Positions 20,869 to 34,052 are shown, numbered from the stretch's first letter. The stretch is 64,000 nt of DNA from Solea solea (GCF_958295425.1 NC_081149.1:16250090-16314089); one strand, 5' to 3'. The notes: generated by a model not told the origin, from the sequence alone. Numbers and translations are program-made.

Positions 20869-23800
20869 CCTTGTCTTAGGTTAGATCAGGGCAGGCAGCT
20901 CTTTGGTCTGGCACATTGAACCAATAGCCTAAAGGAGAGATTAGCAGTGGTGATGAGCAACCTCAGATGTTGTCCTCTGCTGCGTGTGTGTGTCTATAAA
21001 TAAACGTGAGTTTGTGCGCAGTCTACTCTTGTTTTTCTTGTAAAAAAGAAAAAAAAGAAAAAAAAAGAATAGTAAATTCAGAGAATCCTCTTATTTTTAA
21101 GCAGTAAAATGACTGCATTTCAGAATGCTTGTATGCACGCACCTTTTTCCTTCAGTGTCTATAGACCCAATCATTTAAAATTCACAAGTCAGTGTGAATC
21201 TCATGTCACGTCTGTGTGGGTAATAGTTGAAAGCATCAGAATTAGGAGAAGAAGGACTTGAACAAGAAGCGGTACAGTTGTTTGACACAGATGAAGGCCA
21301 AGGGTTTTTAAATGACCTTAATTTTCCGCTGTTTGTTTCAACCCTGCAGCCAAAACACGTTAAATAACTTAATTATTCGTTATTTTTATTGCACCTCAGT
21401 GCACCTCTCCTTTTCACCTCAGGCAGTATGGTCTCCACTTTGCTCTCGGTGAGAAATTAAATCCCCACTCAGTGCCATGAGGGGTTGCCTGTGTATACGC
21501 ACCTGTGTGGGTCCTGTTTTACAGAACAGGGGTAATTCCTGTATCCTTTTCTTTTAATGATGTATGTAGCTGTGCCTCCTAACATGTACTCAGGAGGTGT
21601 CCTTGATGGCCTGCTCTCTTTTCCCCCCGTCTCCTCTCTTCTCCTTCACAGCACTACTCTCCACTGTTACCTGAGAGCCAGACTGGGGAATACTTTACTC
21701 CATCTGCAGAACCAGACAGACTGACAGTCACTGATACACCGATGGCAGATAAGTGAAACGAGAGGAGGGCAGCAAAGAGAGAGTGAGTGAGGAGAAGAGG
21801 ACATTTGACCCAACAAGTCTTAAAAGGAGGGCAAGAAAGAAGGGAGATGAGAGGAGACGGTGTGAGACATGAGAGAGGAACCGGAGGGCAGCTACAGAAG
21901 AGAGGGAAGACCAAGTGAGGGGAGACGGCGGAGAAATGGAAGACCAACAGGGGGATAGGTGAGAGAAAGTGGAGTGATGGGAAGAGAGAAAGTGAAATTA
22001 GATATGAGAGAGGGAGAGGGTAAAGAGCAAAAGACAGAAGGGGAGAGTGGAGGTAAGTGGCGAAATGTGAAAAAGGTTGTAGAGTAGAGGAGAGGCCACG
22101 GAGAGCAAAAAAGAGGGGGTGATTCTGTGAGATCAAGGGAGGTGAGGGAAAAAAAAGAGGTATGTAGATGGAGGAGGGGAGATGAGGAGAGACGTGAGAT
22201 CGAGGGCATAGAGAGGGAGAGGAAGAGTGGGAGGGAGAAGTATTGAAGCCACAAGATCAAGGCAGATGGTGGAGGTGGGGTGGGGAGCTTTGGTACAGTG
22301 AGGAAAATGGAAAGATGCAGGGAGGAGAGGAGAAACGGAGATCGTTATCACGGGGCCTTGCTGCCTATTGATTTGCGTTAGTGTCTCAAGCCAGTGAAGT
22401 AACAGCGGTGGCGGGATGCAGGCTCCCTCGTCATTAGGAAACACAACTCTCAAGATGCCAGTGTGTGCGGTTTGCATGCCTGCGTCTGAGTTAGCGCGGC
22501 GACCATATGGCACGTTTGATGTCCACACGATTAAGACCAAGAATAGTGAAAAACAAAGTACAGAGACAGATGACAAAGTTACCACACTTTGTTGGGAGAT
22601 AAAAACAGACTGGCGGAAGGGAGAAACAGATTGAGGGAAGGAGCAGCAGACGTTCCGAGCTGAATAATGAAAGCAGAGTGGGGGGAAAAAAGGGAAAAGA
22701 AATGATCACGCCATGATGTGATCAGGAGACACCCCCTTGTTTCAGGTGACAGAGCCATCGGTCATTTGTCAGAGGTTGATGAAGGAAGACAAAGTTACCT
22801 CCGTGTCTTTCACTTTCCTTTGCTTCGCTCACTTTTCTGCATGCGGTGCAGTGTGACAGTGGAGCTAATGTATGTGTGTGTGTGTCTCACCAGGGACCAG
22901 GGAAGTGTGAATATGGCTGTGGAACTCTGCCAACTGTGCTGGAGAGCTGGTGGGGAAGCAGGAGGAAGGAGGAGGCAGGAGGAGAAAAAGAGAAATACAG
23001 AGGTAAATGGAGAGGCAGAGGAGGAGATGAAGAGGGGAAGGAGAAGACTTCAGCCTTTTGTTCTTTGTTGATGAAAGGAGGAATTGAATCCTCTACTCCC
23101 ACTCTCACTTTCTCTCTTGGTGATGAGCCTTGATGTGTTGGGGTGAGCGAGTTAGCGAGCAGGAGACACACACACACGCACACGCACACACGCACACACA
23201 CACACACACTCTGTGCTGCCTTATTCCGCTCAAACCCAAATGACTCCTCGCTCACTAATTAAACTTTAATCTCCGATAGCGTGCAAATTACCTGCCATGC
23301 AACTGAGCGCTAAACTACATGGAGGGAAGGAGAGATGGACACATGAAGGAAAGGAGGGACGGAGTGAAGGTCAGACTGTACCTGCAGGCGAATAAAAAAA
23401 ATCACTCCGTCCCATGTGTTCTGTCTCCTTTACCCTCTGTCATTAGTTTGTTTGTGTGTTTTGATATGACCAAAAGTCTTTACACCTCTATCTGTGCTGT
23501 TTATGTAAGTGTGGGTCTGTAAGTGGAGCAGTCAGCTCAGTGAAGCCTCACTCTCTGAGCCAGTCAACGTTCCCACTTTCACCTGGATGTTATCTCGCTC
23601 TCACACACACACACACACACACACACACAAAGTTGACGCTCGCCAAGTCCTTGCATCCTTCTCTGCCTGGCCTCATTCCCATCTCTCTCTCTCTCTCTCT
23701 CTCTCTTACAGACAGCCTCTGCAAGGACACACACACACACACGCACATGCCGCCATTTTGTGCCGCACAGCAGAGGGCATCACAGCAGTGTGTGTGTGTG

Positions 23801-23903
23801 CGTGTCACATAGTTAATCACAAAGAACTGACGATAATTACCACCATTTCCCTACCTGCCAGTTTCAGAGTCTGACACACAGGTTGTTGGTGGCGTGCAGG
23901 ACG

Positions 23904-23904
<1 letters not shown>

Positions 23905-23944
<40 letters not shown>

Positions 23945-23946
23945 CG
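23905..23946. repeat. (GT)n microsatellite
   Basis: About eighteen GT units ending in GTGCGTGCGTGC. Confidence 0.95.
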
Positions 23947-24479
23947 TGCATGTGTTGCACACACACTGTCACTGCACAAAGTAGAATGAGATCTCAGTGA
24001 AATGTAATCTCCATAGATGCAATTTTGTCTTTTGCCATGTTGTGTTTTAGAGGAATCTTGTGAGAGGACACATTTTGCATCAAAGTGAAAAAAAAAAGAA
24101 GAAGAAAGATTTAGAGGTCAAAATTCCCTCAATTAGATGTAAAATGAATGATATTCAAAACCTTGCAAGAAAGAGAACTCTAAGTGAGACGGCTCATTTG
24201 ATTTCATTTCAGATAATGTGCCAGAACCTGTTGCATTCAGTGCATGTATTTCAAATTCAAACATCATTAATGCCCCTTTTACATTAAAGAACTCAGTATG
24301 ATTGCTGGATGTCAGGACAACGATCTAGAAAAATAACCTTAGACTTAAAGATAACCCTATTTTCCAATTTTCCTTTCATATACCAAAAAAAAAACATAGA
24401 TGTGAATGAAATATCGCTGTGACATTAGGATGTCACCGAAAACATCATGTAACAAAACATAGGGTCTGAAATAAAAGGT

Positions 24480-24860
24480 GCATTTCCACTGGCTGTAATG
24501 GACAGGATTATAGGGTTTTAAGGCTGACCTCTATTTAATCTGCACACAGGTGGTGTGAAGTGAAGGATATCAACCAAATTAGCCATCATGGAGGTCCCAT
24601 TTTGTAGATTAATGGCCGCCTCTGCTCCAATAACCCAGGATGAAATTATTGAGTAAATACTGCAGTGCTAATGCAGGACCGGGGAACTGAGCATATGCTA
24701 TTTGGTGGGCTCTTTTATCTCAACTACCCTACGATACCAGAGAGTGCACATATTTTTAGTCAGCCCGGCGCGAATGGGAATTAAAGCCTGTAAAATCGGA
24801 GGGTGTTAGTGCCACACTCTGTCATCTGTGCCGCACAATAACAGCCTAAAACAAAAAAAG
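24480..24860. promoter_or_regulatory. Candidate conserved non-coding element
   Basis: About 380 bases of unique, repeat-free, AT-balanced sequence stand out from the microsatellite-rich surroundings. It is dense in homeodomain- and basic-helix-loop-helix-like words (TAATC, ATTAATGG, CACAGGTGG, TTAAT, AATTATTG). Vertebrate developmental enhancers often look like this. No open frame is coding. Conservation cannot be tested here, so this is a candidate only. Confidence 0.25.
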
Positions 24861-25590
24861 ATGGAATAACTCCATCCAGCGCTGTCAGGTCGGGTTGAAC
24901 GATTTGGGTAAAAAAAACCCAAATTGTCTGAATTTTTCATTTATATTGCAAATGCAGTTTGAGTTTCAATATGTACTTTATTACAAGATGTATAAAGTGA
25001 ATTATTGTTTATCATTACCTCAGAAAGAGCTTGTTATTTTTTTTTTATCAGGAGCTGGGCCGGCTGCAGTGAGGATGCCATTTTGGACCACCAACTGAAG
25101 GCTTCACCAACACTTCCCCAACCAATATGCCGCTGCAACATGAACACCGTACTTATACAATGTTCAGCCCCACTGTCACGGTCAAGAGAACTTCAACAAC
25201 AGTGCACCGTACCCACAGTTGGAGGCGTGGCTGCCAGTAGGAACCAGTGGGGGGATAATGAGGGATATGCCCGTCATGCAAGGTTGGTGATGTGTGTTTT
25301 AGTGCGTACATAGGTGTGTCTATTATGTGTGTGTGTGTGTGTGTGTGTGCGTGTACTGCCTGCCATGTGTGACTAGACTAGAGTCAGGTGTTCTGGGAGG
25401 AGCATTGGCACAGCGATGTGCCCATATGCTTGTGACTGGGAGACGGGCACAGCGAGCATGTCTTCAGCACGACTTCATCCCTGCGGAAGGCAGAAGGGGC
25501 ACTGAGACGAGGAGAGGTCGACTGACTTAGAAGGTGTGAAAGCATGCTGCTAGATGGCAAGAGGGTTTAACTGAGTTATATCCACTGGTC

Positions 25591-25630
25591 AAACAAAACA
25601 AAACAAACAAAACAAAACAAAACAAAACAC
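25591..25630. repeat. (AAAAC)n microsatellite
   Basis: Pentanucleotide AAAAC repeats with one AAAC interruption. Confidence 0.9.
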
Positions 25631-26344
25631 GGTTCAACCCAGGTTTAACGGGATCATTTCTAGTGAGAACGTGCTTCCTCATCTAATGACTCTGCAGTGG
25701 ACATGGATTTCTATTGGCTTTGGCCATGAATGACATAAATTTGAATGCAACATGTTCATTTCTTATTCATTTATTTATTTAGTTAGTTATATAGTTAGTT
25801 AGTTTTTTGCTAACTTTTAGCTTTTTTACAACTTGGAACAGTGCTCAATATTTCCTAGACCATCTTACTTCATTTTATTAGCATCTTAAATTTACTCACT
25901 CGCCATTGATTTTGAACAAGTCACTGTAACAAGTGTTACAGAGCTGTTTTTTGTGTTTCTTCCTCGGACTACATTTCTTCTGGTGCATTTGTGATGTAAC
26001 ATTTCAAGTACGGGTGATACAGGGGTGACAGAGACCACCACAGGGCAGAACAACCACTGGCAACAGGAACAGTGTTAAACAACTCTTTTTGATGGGTTTA
26101 TAACTCATTTTAGAAGATGTGGTCTTCTTGTTTTCTTTACACACTCCTTATTTATAAAGATGATCCATCCATAGCGATCCTTTTCAAATCTAACTCTTTC
26201 TATGACCTTTGCACTGACAACCCTGATTGCCTCTCATTAAATCCTGAAGCTGTAGGAGGATGTTTCTGCATCATAGACCCCTTTACACCTGGCATTAGGT
26301 GTTTTCTGTGATCGGATTGCAATCGTTTGCAATCAATATTTAAG

Positions 26345-26550
26345 TATGTGGATCTGTGTGTGTTCATGTATGAGGACGAAAAAGTTATAAACCATAGCGA
26401 GTGAGGACATTTTGGCTGGTCCTCACATTCTGTCACCCCTTAAAAGTGTTTTTTTAAGGGGTTAAGACTTTAGGTTTTCTGGAAAAAAAAGGATAGGGTT
26501 ATGTAGTTAGTTGTGACCGTTAAGGTAAAGGGGATAGGGCACACTTGTGT
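26345..26550 (-). repeat. Interspersed repeat, family B (GTGAGGAC type), minus orientation
   Basis: It contains GTGAGGACATTTTGGCTGG and TCCTCACATTCTG, followed by a TTAAGG/GGTTAAG-rich core. Family B copies at 29590-29800 and 50310-50485 show the complementary order (CTAACCC core, then GTGAGGACC and AAAATGTCC). It is diverged. Confidence 0.45.
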
Positions 26551-26633
26551 GTGCACGCGTGAATGCATGCTCTCACACAGCAACCAGTAAAGCATGAGAA
26601 GCAAATGATTCCACTTCCTCTTTTAATTCAAAT

Positions 26634-26755
26634 TTGGGCCTTAAACTAAAACTGTTCCTCAGAAATGAGGTTCTAGTCTCCATGACTCCATCACTACTGG
26701 TCATAACAAATCAGTGTTTATGCCAGAAAACGAGGTAACAAATAAAATTCCATGC
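26634..26755 (+). repeat. Partial family A repeat followed by (CA)n
   Basis: CTGTTCCTCAGAAATGAGGT, TAGTCTCCATGACTCC and GTTTATGCCAGAAAACGAGG match the right half of the family A copies at 49602 and 56300. A CA tract follows directly at 26755-26773. Confidence 0.6.
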
Positions 26756-28220
26756 ACACACACACACACACACGTACGGAGGTAGCGAGACACAGGGCAG
26801 TGGTGGTCACTGTCATTGAGCCACTGCAAATATCAACCAATTATTCTCATTATCCATGGACTTCATTCTTCATAATATTTAAAGCTTATCTGCACCGCCC
26901 AGCACATAGCAACCAACCTACAGCCAATTAGTGAAAATCCATCCAAATCTTTGTTTCCTTGGCAACACACAACTGTCTTCCTAACGTATACCCATTTAGG
27001 CACCTATATACACCTAAGGTAAGTCTGTAACCCAAGACGTGTCGCTAATTAATACTTAGAAGTCATTACAATGCTAATTTTAACACCTTGGAACACTGAT
27101 GACGAACAGACCACTGAACAAATTGGCAGCGGTTTCCTGTGAGTGCAACAGGGTTATATTTCACAGAAAATGTGCTGGACTACTTTACACCAAAACAACT
27201 GAGAGCTGCTCCTCTTGAAGTAAATAAAGTGGCGCTGAGGCTTTCCAGAGTTTTTTCCTCACAATAGCAGATGGAAGAGCGAGAGAAAAAAAAGTCCCTT
27301 CCAAGATGTTTATCCTTTTCAGTAAAAACGAAAGAGAAAACAAATGCATATTGAGGAAAAGGGAGTAGGGACCAGTAGCCACGTCATTCTTTGTAACAGG
27401 AAGGGGTTCAGAGGTCCAGACGGGTTTATGGGATAATGGACACGAGGCTACTGATCTTAGCATTTGTCTAAAATATGGGTTTGGTGATATAAATAAGTGT
27501 ATTATAAATGCATTAATGAATGTGTGTTACATTCAAGCTGCTGCCAAATGTGTTCACACTCGGGTTTAACAGAAAAGCCGATGTGTTGACGTGTTGACGC
27601 CACTGGCACAAGCCGTGTGTGTTTTTTTCCTCTGTGTGTGTGTGCGTGCTTGTGTACACAATGCAATCTCTCTGAATTAATTGAGAGTTGGGTACAAGGT
27701 GGTGGGGTTAGAGGTTCAAAAGTGTGGCAGCGGGCGAGTCCGGTGGCGGTATGTACCCGAGGGTGGAGGCAACGCCATCGAGTGGGTACGATGGGGACAC
27801 TGAGCTTTACCGGGGGGTTTTGGAACCAGTGGATCGGGGGGGAGGCACACCTCCGGGTGCGGACGTAGCCCAGACTAGAGCACTTCAAAGTATTAGCGTA
27901 TGTTTTGTTTAAATGTCACTGAGAAGGCTCAACTCATCGCAACTTCTCAGTAGTGCGTTGTTTTCGTCTCGTGTCGCCTGATGACATTCCTGTCCAAGTA
28001 ATGTTGCACTGACCGAGGCAACGCAGAAGCACAAGGGCAACTGTTAATGTTTGGAGTGTGACGTAAACATCAAGAATCGCCCATAAGACGTCTTAGAACT
28101 GGGTTCTACCGCTAAACACATGGATATTCAGCGGTTTGCTGTGATGAATGCTTCTTGCAACGGAGTAGTGGAGGGGCACGGGTGGGGGTGGCGTGGGATC
28201 ACCTAGGCATGTGTCATGTA

Positions 28221-28560
28221 CTGTAGAGGCAAGAGCAATGTTTTGGTAATTACTCAGAATTCCTCAGGGGGCAGACAGAAGTTCCGCACTGGTGCTTTAA
28301 AGCCTCAAAATGCTTCATAAAGCCATTTCTAGCCCGTGTCTCGCAGCCAAATGCCAGAAATCTCAATGACTGATTGTAACCTGGAGGGAACAAACTGCCC
28401 AAATCCCTCCCTGTTTCTGAACCTTTCTATTTGCCCTTTTTCCGACGCCCCCACCCACTTTGTCCTTCCTTTCTGTCAGCCACTTTCTTCTCCCACTCCG
28501 TTTGCCTGTCCCTACCTGTCTCATTTGCATAGGATGCCTTATTTGCATACATATGAGCTA
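28221..28560. promoter_or_regulatory. Candidate regulatory stretch with two octamer motifs
   Basis: Two perfect ATTTGCAT octamers (28523-28530 and 28541-28548) lie 18 bp apart start to start in the same orientation. A CATATGAG E-box-like word is close by (28551). POU-family factors bind the octamer. The surrounding sequence (28230-28390) is unique and repeat-free. No reporter or conservation evidence is available, so this is a lead rather than a call. Confidence 0.3.
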
Positions 28561-29589
28561 AAGAGAAAGGGGATTTGTGTGTGCGAGACGAAAAAAAAAA
28601 CCCCTCACATGCAGGCAGGCGGCGACTGCTGAAAAGAAATGAAAAAGAGCTCTTTCAGGAGGAAAGTGCGACCACAGACTTCCCTTCTCTTGCACGCACT
28701 TTTTTTTTTGCGCCCCCTCTCAATTCTGTAGTTGCCCTTTAAGGTCACACCTTTGAAAGCTCCTGCAGAGGCCCAATTAATGTGAACTCAGCCAAAGAGA
28801 CGGACAGAGTAAAGAAGGTAAAAGTGAACAGATAACAGAGGAAACAGTACATGCAACATGGACCGAAAATGAGGGAAAGAATGAGGGGAAAAAACAGAGA
28901 CGGAGAGAAAGCAGATGAATGAATTCAGCAAAGGCTGTTGTTCAAATCGCCCATCTACTGTATCCCCAGCAGCAGCTTTGCTTGGTGCGACTGTGGTGCT
29001 GTTGTTTCTGTTGTGGTGATGGATGGTTGCTCCCCCCCCCCCCCGTCCCTTTCCTACGCCCACCAACCCCCCCCCCCCACCACTGGGTCTAGATTTTTAT
29101 CCTCTGAGAAGGGTGGCACGCAGCAAACCTCTCCGTCAACGCAACACATTGAATATGGACAAAGATGCTGGAGACATGACACGTTTACTGCGAGTGTCCA
29201 TCCCCCACTTGTCTCCACATCAGGCCCGAAGAGATGCATGGCATACAACCTGTCCCTCGTATCACACAAATGTACCCCCAACCCACACACACACACACAC
29301 AAACAAACAAACAGGCATATGAACTTGCTAATTGCATATGTCTCATAACCTGGTGCAGATGGAAAACAGAGCAGCTCTCTCCCTCTTGCTCGTCTCATGT
29401 CTCCCTGTGGACAGAGTCCAGGCGTGAGGTTGCAAGAGATTGGAGGAGAGTAGTTTGTGTGCTGTGTGTCTGCTTGTTTGTGGGTGTGTGTTTGTGTGTG
29501 TTTGTGTCCTCTACTCTTTGATCTTTCCGTTTCGGACCTGAAATGCTGCAGCGTACCAAGAATAATAACACACACACACACACACACAA

Positions 29590-29800
29590 ACTTGTTTTTA
29601 TATCTTAGTGAGGACAAATCATTGACATAATGCATTCCTTAGCCTCTTACCATCACGACTAAGTGCCTAACCTTAACCCAATTTTAACCTGGACCCTAAA
29701 ATCCAGCTCTTAATAGTTGTGGGGCCCAGACAAAATGTCCCCACAAGGTCAAAATGTCCCCAGAAAGACCGTTTTTTTTTACATACACACACACACACAC
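29590..29800 (+). repeat. Interspersed repeat, family B
   Basis: The order is GTGAGGACAAATC, GACATAATGCATTCC, TAGCCTCTTACC, AAGTGCCTAACCTTAACCC, then AAAATGTCCCCACAAGGTC and GACCGTTTTTTTT. It is flanked on both sides by CA tracts. The copy at 50310-50485 has the same order, with a purer CCCTAA core. Confidence 0.7.
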
Positions 29801-30299
29801 TCTTAATATGAATATGTTTGTGTTTGTGTGCGCACAACACGCCATCACTCATGCATGTGGCGTCTCCAGTGTATCATTCAGGACCGGGTGGAGAGGACAG
29901 ACAAGAGCGGGTGGTGGGGGAGCGCGGGGTTAGTGGGAGAGAAAGTGATGAAAGATGGCAGGGGGTAAGGAGTGGAGATGAAAGCACGAGGGGTGGGGAG
30001 AGGAGGGTGGTGTGAAGGTAAAAGGGCAAAAAGGGATGTGGGAGGCAAAAGGGGAAGGGAGAAACAAAGGGGGAAAGGGTGCGCCAAAATTGGGCTGAGG
30101 AAAAGAGGGTACGACGGATAATGCTTACTGCTGATTGGATGGAAAACATGAAGCGAGGGAGAGAGAGAGAGAGAGCAAGAGAGAGAGAGAGAGAAAAAGA
30201 GGGAGAGAAAGCCTGTCACCTCCAGTCAGCAGCTATTAGCAGCAGCAGCAGCTCTGAGACACCATCCCTCATCCTGCTCTGGCGGTGCTGGCACAATTA

Positions 30300-30354
30300 G
30301 ACACACACACATGCACACACCTTCATGCACATGCTCATCTATTCGTCTTTCTTC

Positions 30355-30389
<35 letters not shown>

Positions 30390-30420
30390 ACGCCGGCGCA
30401 TGCGTGTGTGTGTGTGTGTC
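30300..30420. repeat. CA then GT microsatellite pair
   Basis: CA-rich sequence (30300-30327) is followed at 30357-30388 by a pure GT tract. Next come CACGCCGGCGCATGCG and another GT tract (30404-30419). It is complementary and alternating, with Z-DNA potential. Confidence 0.85.
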
Positions 30421-30544
30421 TGAATGAAATTGAGTGTGTGTGCGTGCGTCAGCGTGTCTCTGAGCGCGGTGTTTTTCTCTCTGTCTGCTCTTTGTGAGTG
30501 TGTAACAGAGAGAAAGAGTGAACGTCCTTGTGTCTGATCTGCTA

Positions 30545-30580
<36 letters not shown>

Positions 30581-33500
30581 ATTTCTGCCACAGAGGCCCT
30601 GTGCCCAGGCCTGAGAGTGAGTGATAGAGTCCATGCCAACATGAGCTGCACACCACGGTCTCCACGCCTGCACCCGTGTCCTGCCACTGCCAGCACCACC
30701 CTCCTCCACCTCCTCCCTCATCGCCCTCACTCGTCTCTCTGTATCTGTCTGTTGGCCTCTCCTCTCCTCTATTCCTCCCCTTCCATCCTTTTCAGTTTTT
30801 ATCTCCCTCCTCACGCTCCTTCCCCATCTCCTTTATACTCTGTTTTGGCTAAATTACTCCGTCTTTAACTCTGTCTCCCCAGTGTGCTGTTTTCTTTTAC
30901 CCCCCCCCTCATTTAATGGTCACTCCGCCCAGTCCTCTTATCCTCTCATCCTTTAAACAGGGGAAGCTCTACCTGCCCTCCTTCTCTAATTTTTCACCTC
31001 CCCGTTGTCTCCTGTGGTCCATTAGTCTTGCTGATGCAACATTTCATCACAAAGTCTTATTCTCTATTTGATCTACACACCGTCCCCCCCCCCACCTCAA
31101 AATAAATTTTTTTTGTCCCTCTCTCTCTCTCGTAACTTTCTTATTCTCCTTTCACCCAGTCTCATTCTTCCTCTCCTTCTATACATTAATTATTTATTTC
31201 CTCACTCCGCCACTAGTGGCAGCTGTTTCCCATTTTTCCGATCCATTCATAGCACCCGCTCTTGCTGCTTCATCTTCCTGATTTCGCTCTCTCTCTCTCT
31301 TCTTTTTTTTTTTCGTACCTCGCTCCATCTCTGAGACGTCTCTATTCGGGGCTCTATCCTTCTCATCAGATTGCTCATTATCCAACCCCGCTGCACCACT
31401 CTCCCCTTCCCTTCCCTTCTTCCTTCCTCTTCTTGCCTTCCCCCCCTTTCCCATTTCCTCCTCCCATCGTCCCTCCATCACCTGCTTCTCAGCAGTGTTC
31501 CGTCTGATTTCCATACAGCCGAGCAGCCTGCGGGGCCTGCCTGCCTCACGCACACTCACGCGCACACACATGCACAAACAAACACTGTGTGCTTTTATTC
31601 CGTCGTTTATCTTAGCATGTATTTTATTCTATATTCATTTTTGGTTCTATTCGTCATTGTCTGTGCAGCGCGTTGGTCAACTGGGGTTGTTTCTAAATGT
31701 GCTACAGACATAAATGCACTTCATACACAGACACACACGTACATCATTCCTCGACGCAGAAACATATAGGTCAAAGGAGATGAGCATATGAAGAATTGAT
31801 GTGTTTACACACTTATACACACACACACACACACGCTGATGCAAATACTCACACGTTCATCCAGGGCATAATGAGATTTCGCCCCGGCTGTATTCTTCTC
31901 CCCGTCTTCCACGCAATACTTCCACAAATTTGTTTACAATCGTTACTTGTGTATGTAATAAGAACCGTTTTAGTGGCAAATTAGGGATCGCTAAGTCCTT
32001 AAAACCATTTGCCGCTTTAATTCTTTTTTCCACTCTTACAGCTTTGGCACTGCTTGTACTTCGGCGTCATTTCATACACACAGAGAGCTATTAATTGAGT
32101 GAATGAGGCCTGTTCTTTCCCATCCTCCCCTGCACAGCTAGTGAGACAGAGTTGATGGCTCCGCTGCCGAAGTGAGGAGGCTGATAAAAATTAGAGCTGG
32201 CTAGATGGGCTTTGGGCTGCTGACCGCTGCCTTTTCTAGGCCACTTAACCAGGGGAGAGCTCATTAAACTTGGTTGGAGGTGGAGGTTATCTGCCTTGTG
32301 AAGATGTATGTGTCTTTTTTGGCTCCAACATCCTCTGTGACTCTGTGCGTATGCTTGCTAACTTTGCCAACAGTTGTGCGCCTGCTATTTTGTGGGAACG
32401 CATCTTTGTGCACGTACAGGGCTGAACACAGTGTTTATAAAAGAGACAGACGACACGTCAGGAGGAGAAACTATGCTTATTAAGCCATCGCTGACTATGT
32501 GAGTGAGTGAGTGAGCGAGAGACAAATACATGATGCGGAAGCGGAATAGGGAATGAGAGGCAGGAAGAGCGAGATGTATTCAGCGGTGAACTAGGACGGC
32601 CCGGGATCAGGTCACTTGCAGGATGGCTGTCTGCCGTCCTGAGGGAGAGGGCTGGCTTGTTATTTTAAGGAGAGTGACTCTCTGGCATTCACCTTGTAAA
32701 AAAAAAATAGGCATATAAACACATGCTCGCATACTGTATATATAGAGGCACACACCTACACACGTTGTCTCTGTGCAAATGAAGCTGACAGCACATAGCA
32801 TACCAGCTAAGACAGTTCCTTAGAGGCCTACTCTACAGTATGTGTGTCTCAGGTAATGGGCATCTCAGTGTGTGTGTGTGTGTGTGTTCACCTCATCATA
32901 TCAACCTGGAGACAGCACTGCCGCTACGCCCATGAGAGCCTCATATGTAAGTGCACGGGCCTCATACGTGTGCGACGCTTCCTGTGCGTACGTGCAAATA
33001 CTTCCCCATATGGTAAACATGTAAGCGGGCATCTGTGCTTTCGTGTGTGTGTGTGGGGGAGGTTATGGTGACACGTGTGCACTTGTGACTTAGTGTCTGT
33101 GACATTTGACATACTACACTGCCTGCAGTGTTGGCTTCATGGGACCAGGGGCCGCGTTCTGCTAACATAGCAGCACGCCTCGCCTTGCACGCGTCGCATC
33201 ACATCTCGTCACATCGCGAGTCGTCTCTCCTCACGTCACAATTTTTCCTCTCATGTTCCTGTTTTCATCCAGTCGTCTCATCGTATCCTTGCTTTGAACA
33301 GGAAGGTATTTCTTTCTCTTTCATATTTCCTTCTCCCTAACTTTGGCTCTAATGCTTCCATTTCCTCCTGCTTGTTCTGCGATTTTCTCTCTCTCTCTGC
33401 TCGGCTTTTTATTTGAGCCTCTGCCTCTTTCTTTCTCTGGCTGCTCAGTTTTCCTCCCATCTCATTTCCTTTCAGCATTTTCTCCACAACATCCTCTCCT

Positions 33501-34038
33501 CTGTGTCACATCTAATTCTTTCCCTTCTTTTTATGTCCAACTTTTTCCTTTTTCTCCTCTCATTTCCTTTCCGCCTTCTCTGTCTGTCACCCAGTACACT
33601 CTCTCCCCCCACCATCCTTTTGTCTCCATTTATCCTCTTTTCTCTCTTCTTTTTTTCTGATTCTCTCCCTCTGTTCTCCTTCAGCCGCCGCTAAGCTCAC
33701 ACCAGACCAGTTAGCTTCAATCAGTCCACTTTGCCTGGCTCAATAATACTGAGCAGGTAAGCCGCGGTTCTATTAAGCAGGTGTGTGTGTGTGTGTGTGC
33801 GCATGTATGCGTGTCTTTGTTTACAAAGAAAGCCCATAGAAGGGTCAGATTATGAGCCCTGCTGTGTGGATTCAGACGCACATCTACATGCATGCGCACA
33901 CACACACACGCACCATGTGTGTTAAACGCACACAAGTACACACAAGCACGCACGCATACACATCTGCTCAGTGAGAGAGCCCATCATGCATGCTCTCTCG
34001 GCCAACAGATAAACAAGTGTGCCTGCATCTCCCGGGAA

Positions 34039-34052
34039 GTTGCTATGGCAAC
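34039..34052. promoter_or_regulatory. Near-perfect palindromic RFX X-box
   Basis: GTTGCTATGGCAAC matches the RFX X-box consensus, with complementary GTTGCY/RGCAAC half-sites and a 2-bp AT centre. It lies in the long non-coding region upstream of the rai1 coding exon. Role unproven. Confidence 0.45.

Larger units (their letters stand above)
18613..24470. other. Non-coding region, microsatellites and purine-rich tracts
   Basis: No coding exon is recognised. Contents: (TTTTC)n at about 19070-19093, (GT)n at 19156-19191, a family A repeat on the minus strand (19905-20070), CA/GT tracts at 20696-20716 and 20833-20862, a long purine-rich stretch (21740-22360, GGAGA/GAGAG words), CA/CG tract 23166-23210, (CA)n 23602-23630, (CT)n 23682-23706 and (GT)n 23905-23940. 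Frames such as 21654-22136 and 22133-22585 (minus) are translations of the purine tract. Confidence 0.6.
24861..28220. other. Non-coding region with repeat fragments
   Basis: Contents: (GT)n at 25325-25348, an AAAAC pentanucleotide tract (about 25591-25628), a minus-oriented telomere-like family B repeat (26345-26550) and a partial family A copy (26634-26755). A locally GC-rich segment lies at 27720-27880. The minus-strand frame at 27502-27888 crosses it but shows no recognisable protein and includes a CA-derived His run. No gene is called. Confidence 0.5.
28561..34038. other. Non-coding region, dense microsatellites
   Basis: No coding exon is recognised. Contents: C-runs at 29031-29044 and 29067-29080, CA tracts at about 29284-29302 and 29570-29588, a family B repeat (29590-29800), purine tracts (29930-30210), a GT/CA cluster (30300-30420), (GT)n 30557-30580 and pyrimidine-rich sequence (30690-31520). 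A unique AT-balanced stretch lies at 32060-32280, with TATTAATTGAG and AAAATTAGAG words. Frames such as 29054-29635 and 30226-30699 (minus) read through CA/GT repeats and are not genes. Confidence 0.55.

Noticed and set aside
27502..27888. 128-residue minus-strand frame over a GC-rich patch
   Set aside because: No recognisable domain, part of it is a CA-derived His run, and no splice sites of note. It may be part of an old repeat.
29054..29635. 193-residue minus-strand frame
   Set aside because: It reads through two CA tracts (Cys-Val and His-Thr runs) and a repeat copy, with no domain-like sequence.
30226..30699. 157-residue minus-strand frame with many HTHTHT runs
   Set aside because: Translation of CA/GT microsatellites.
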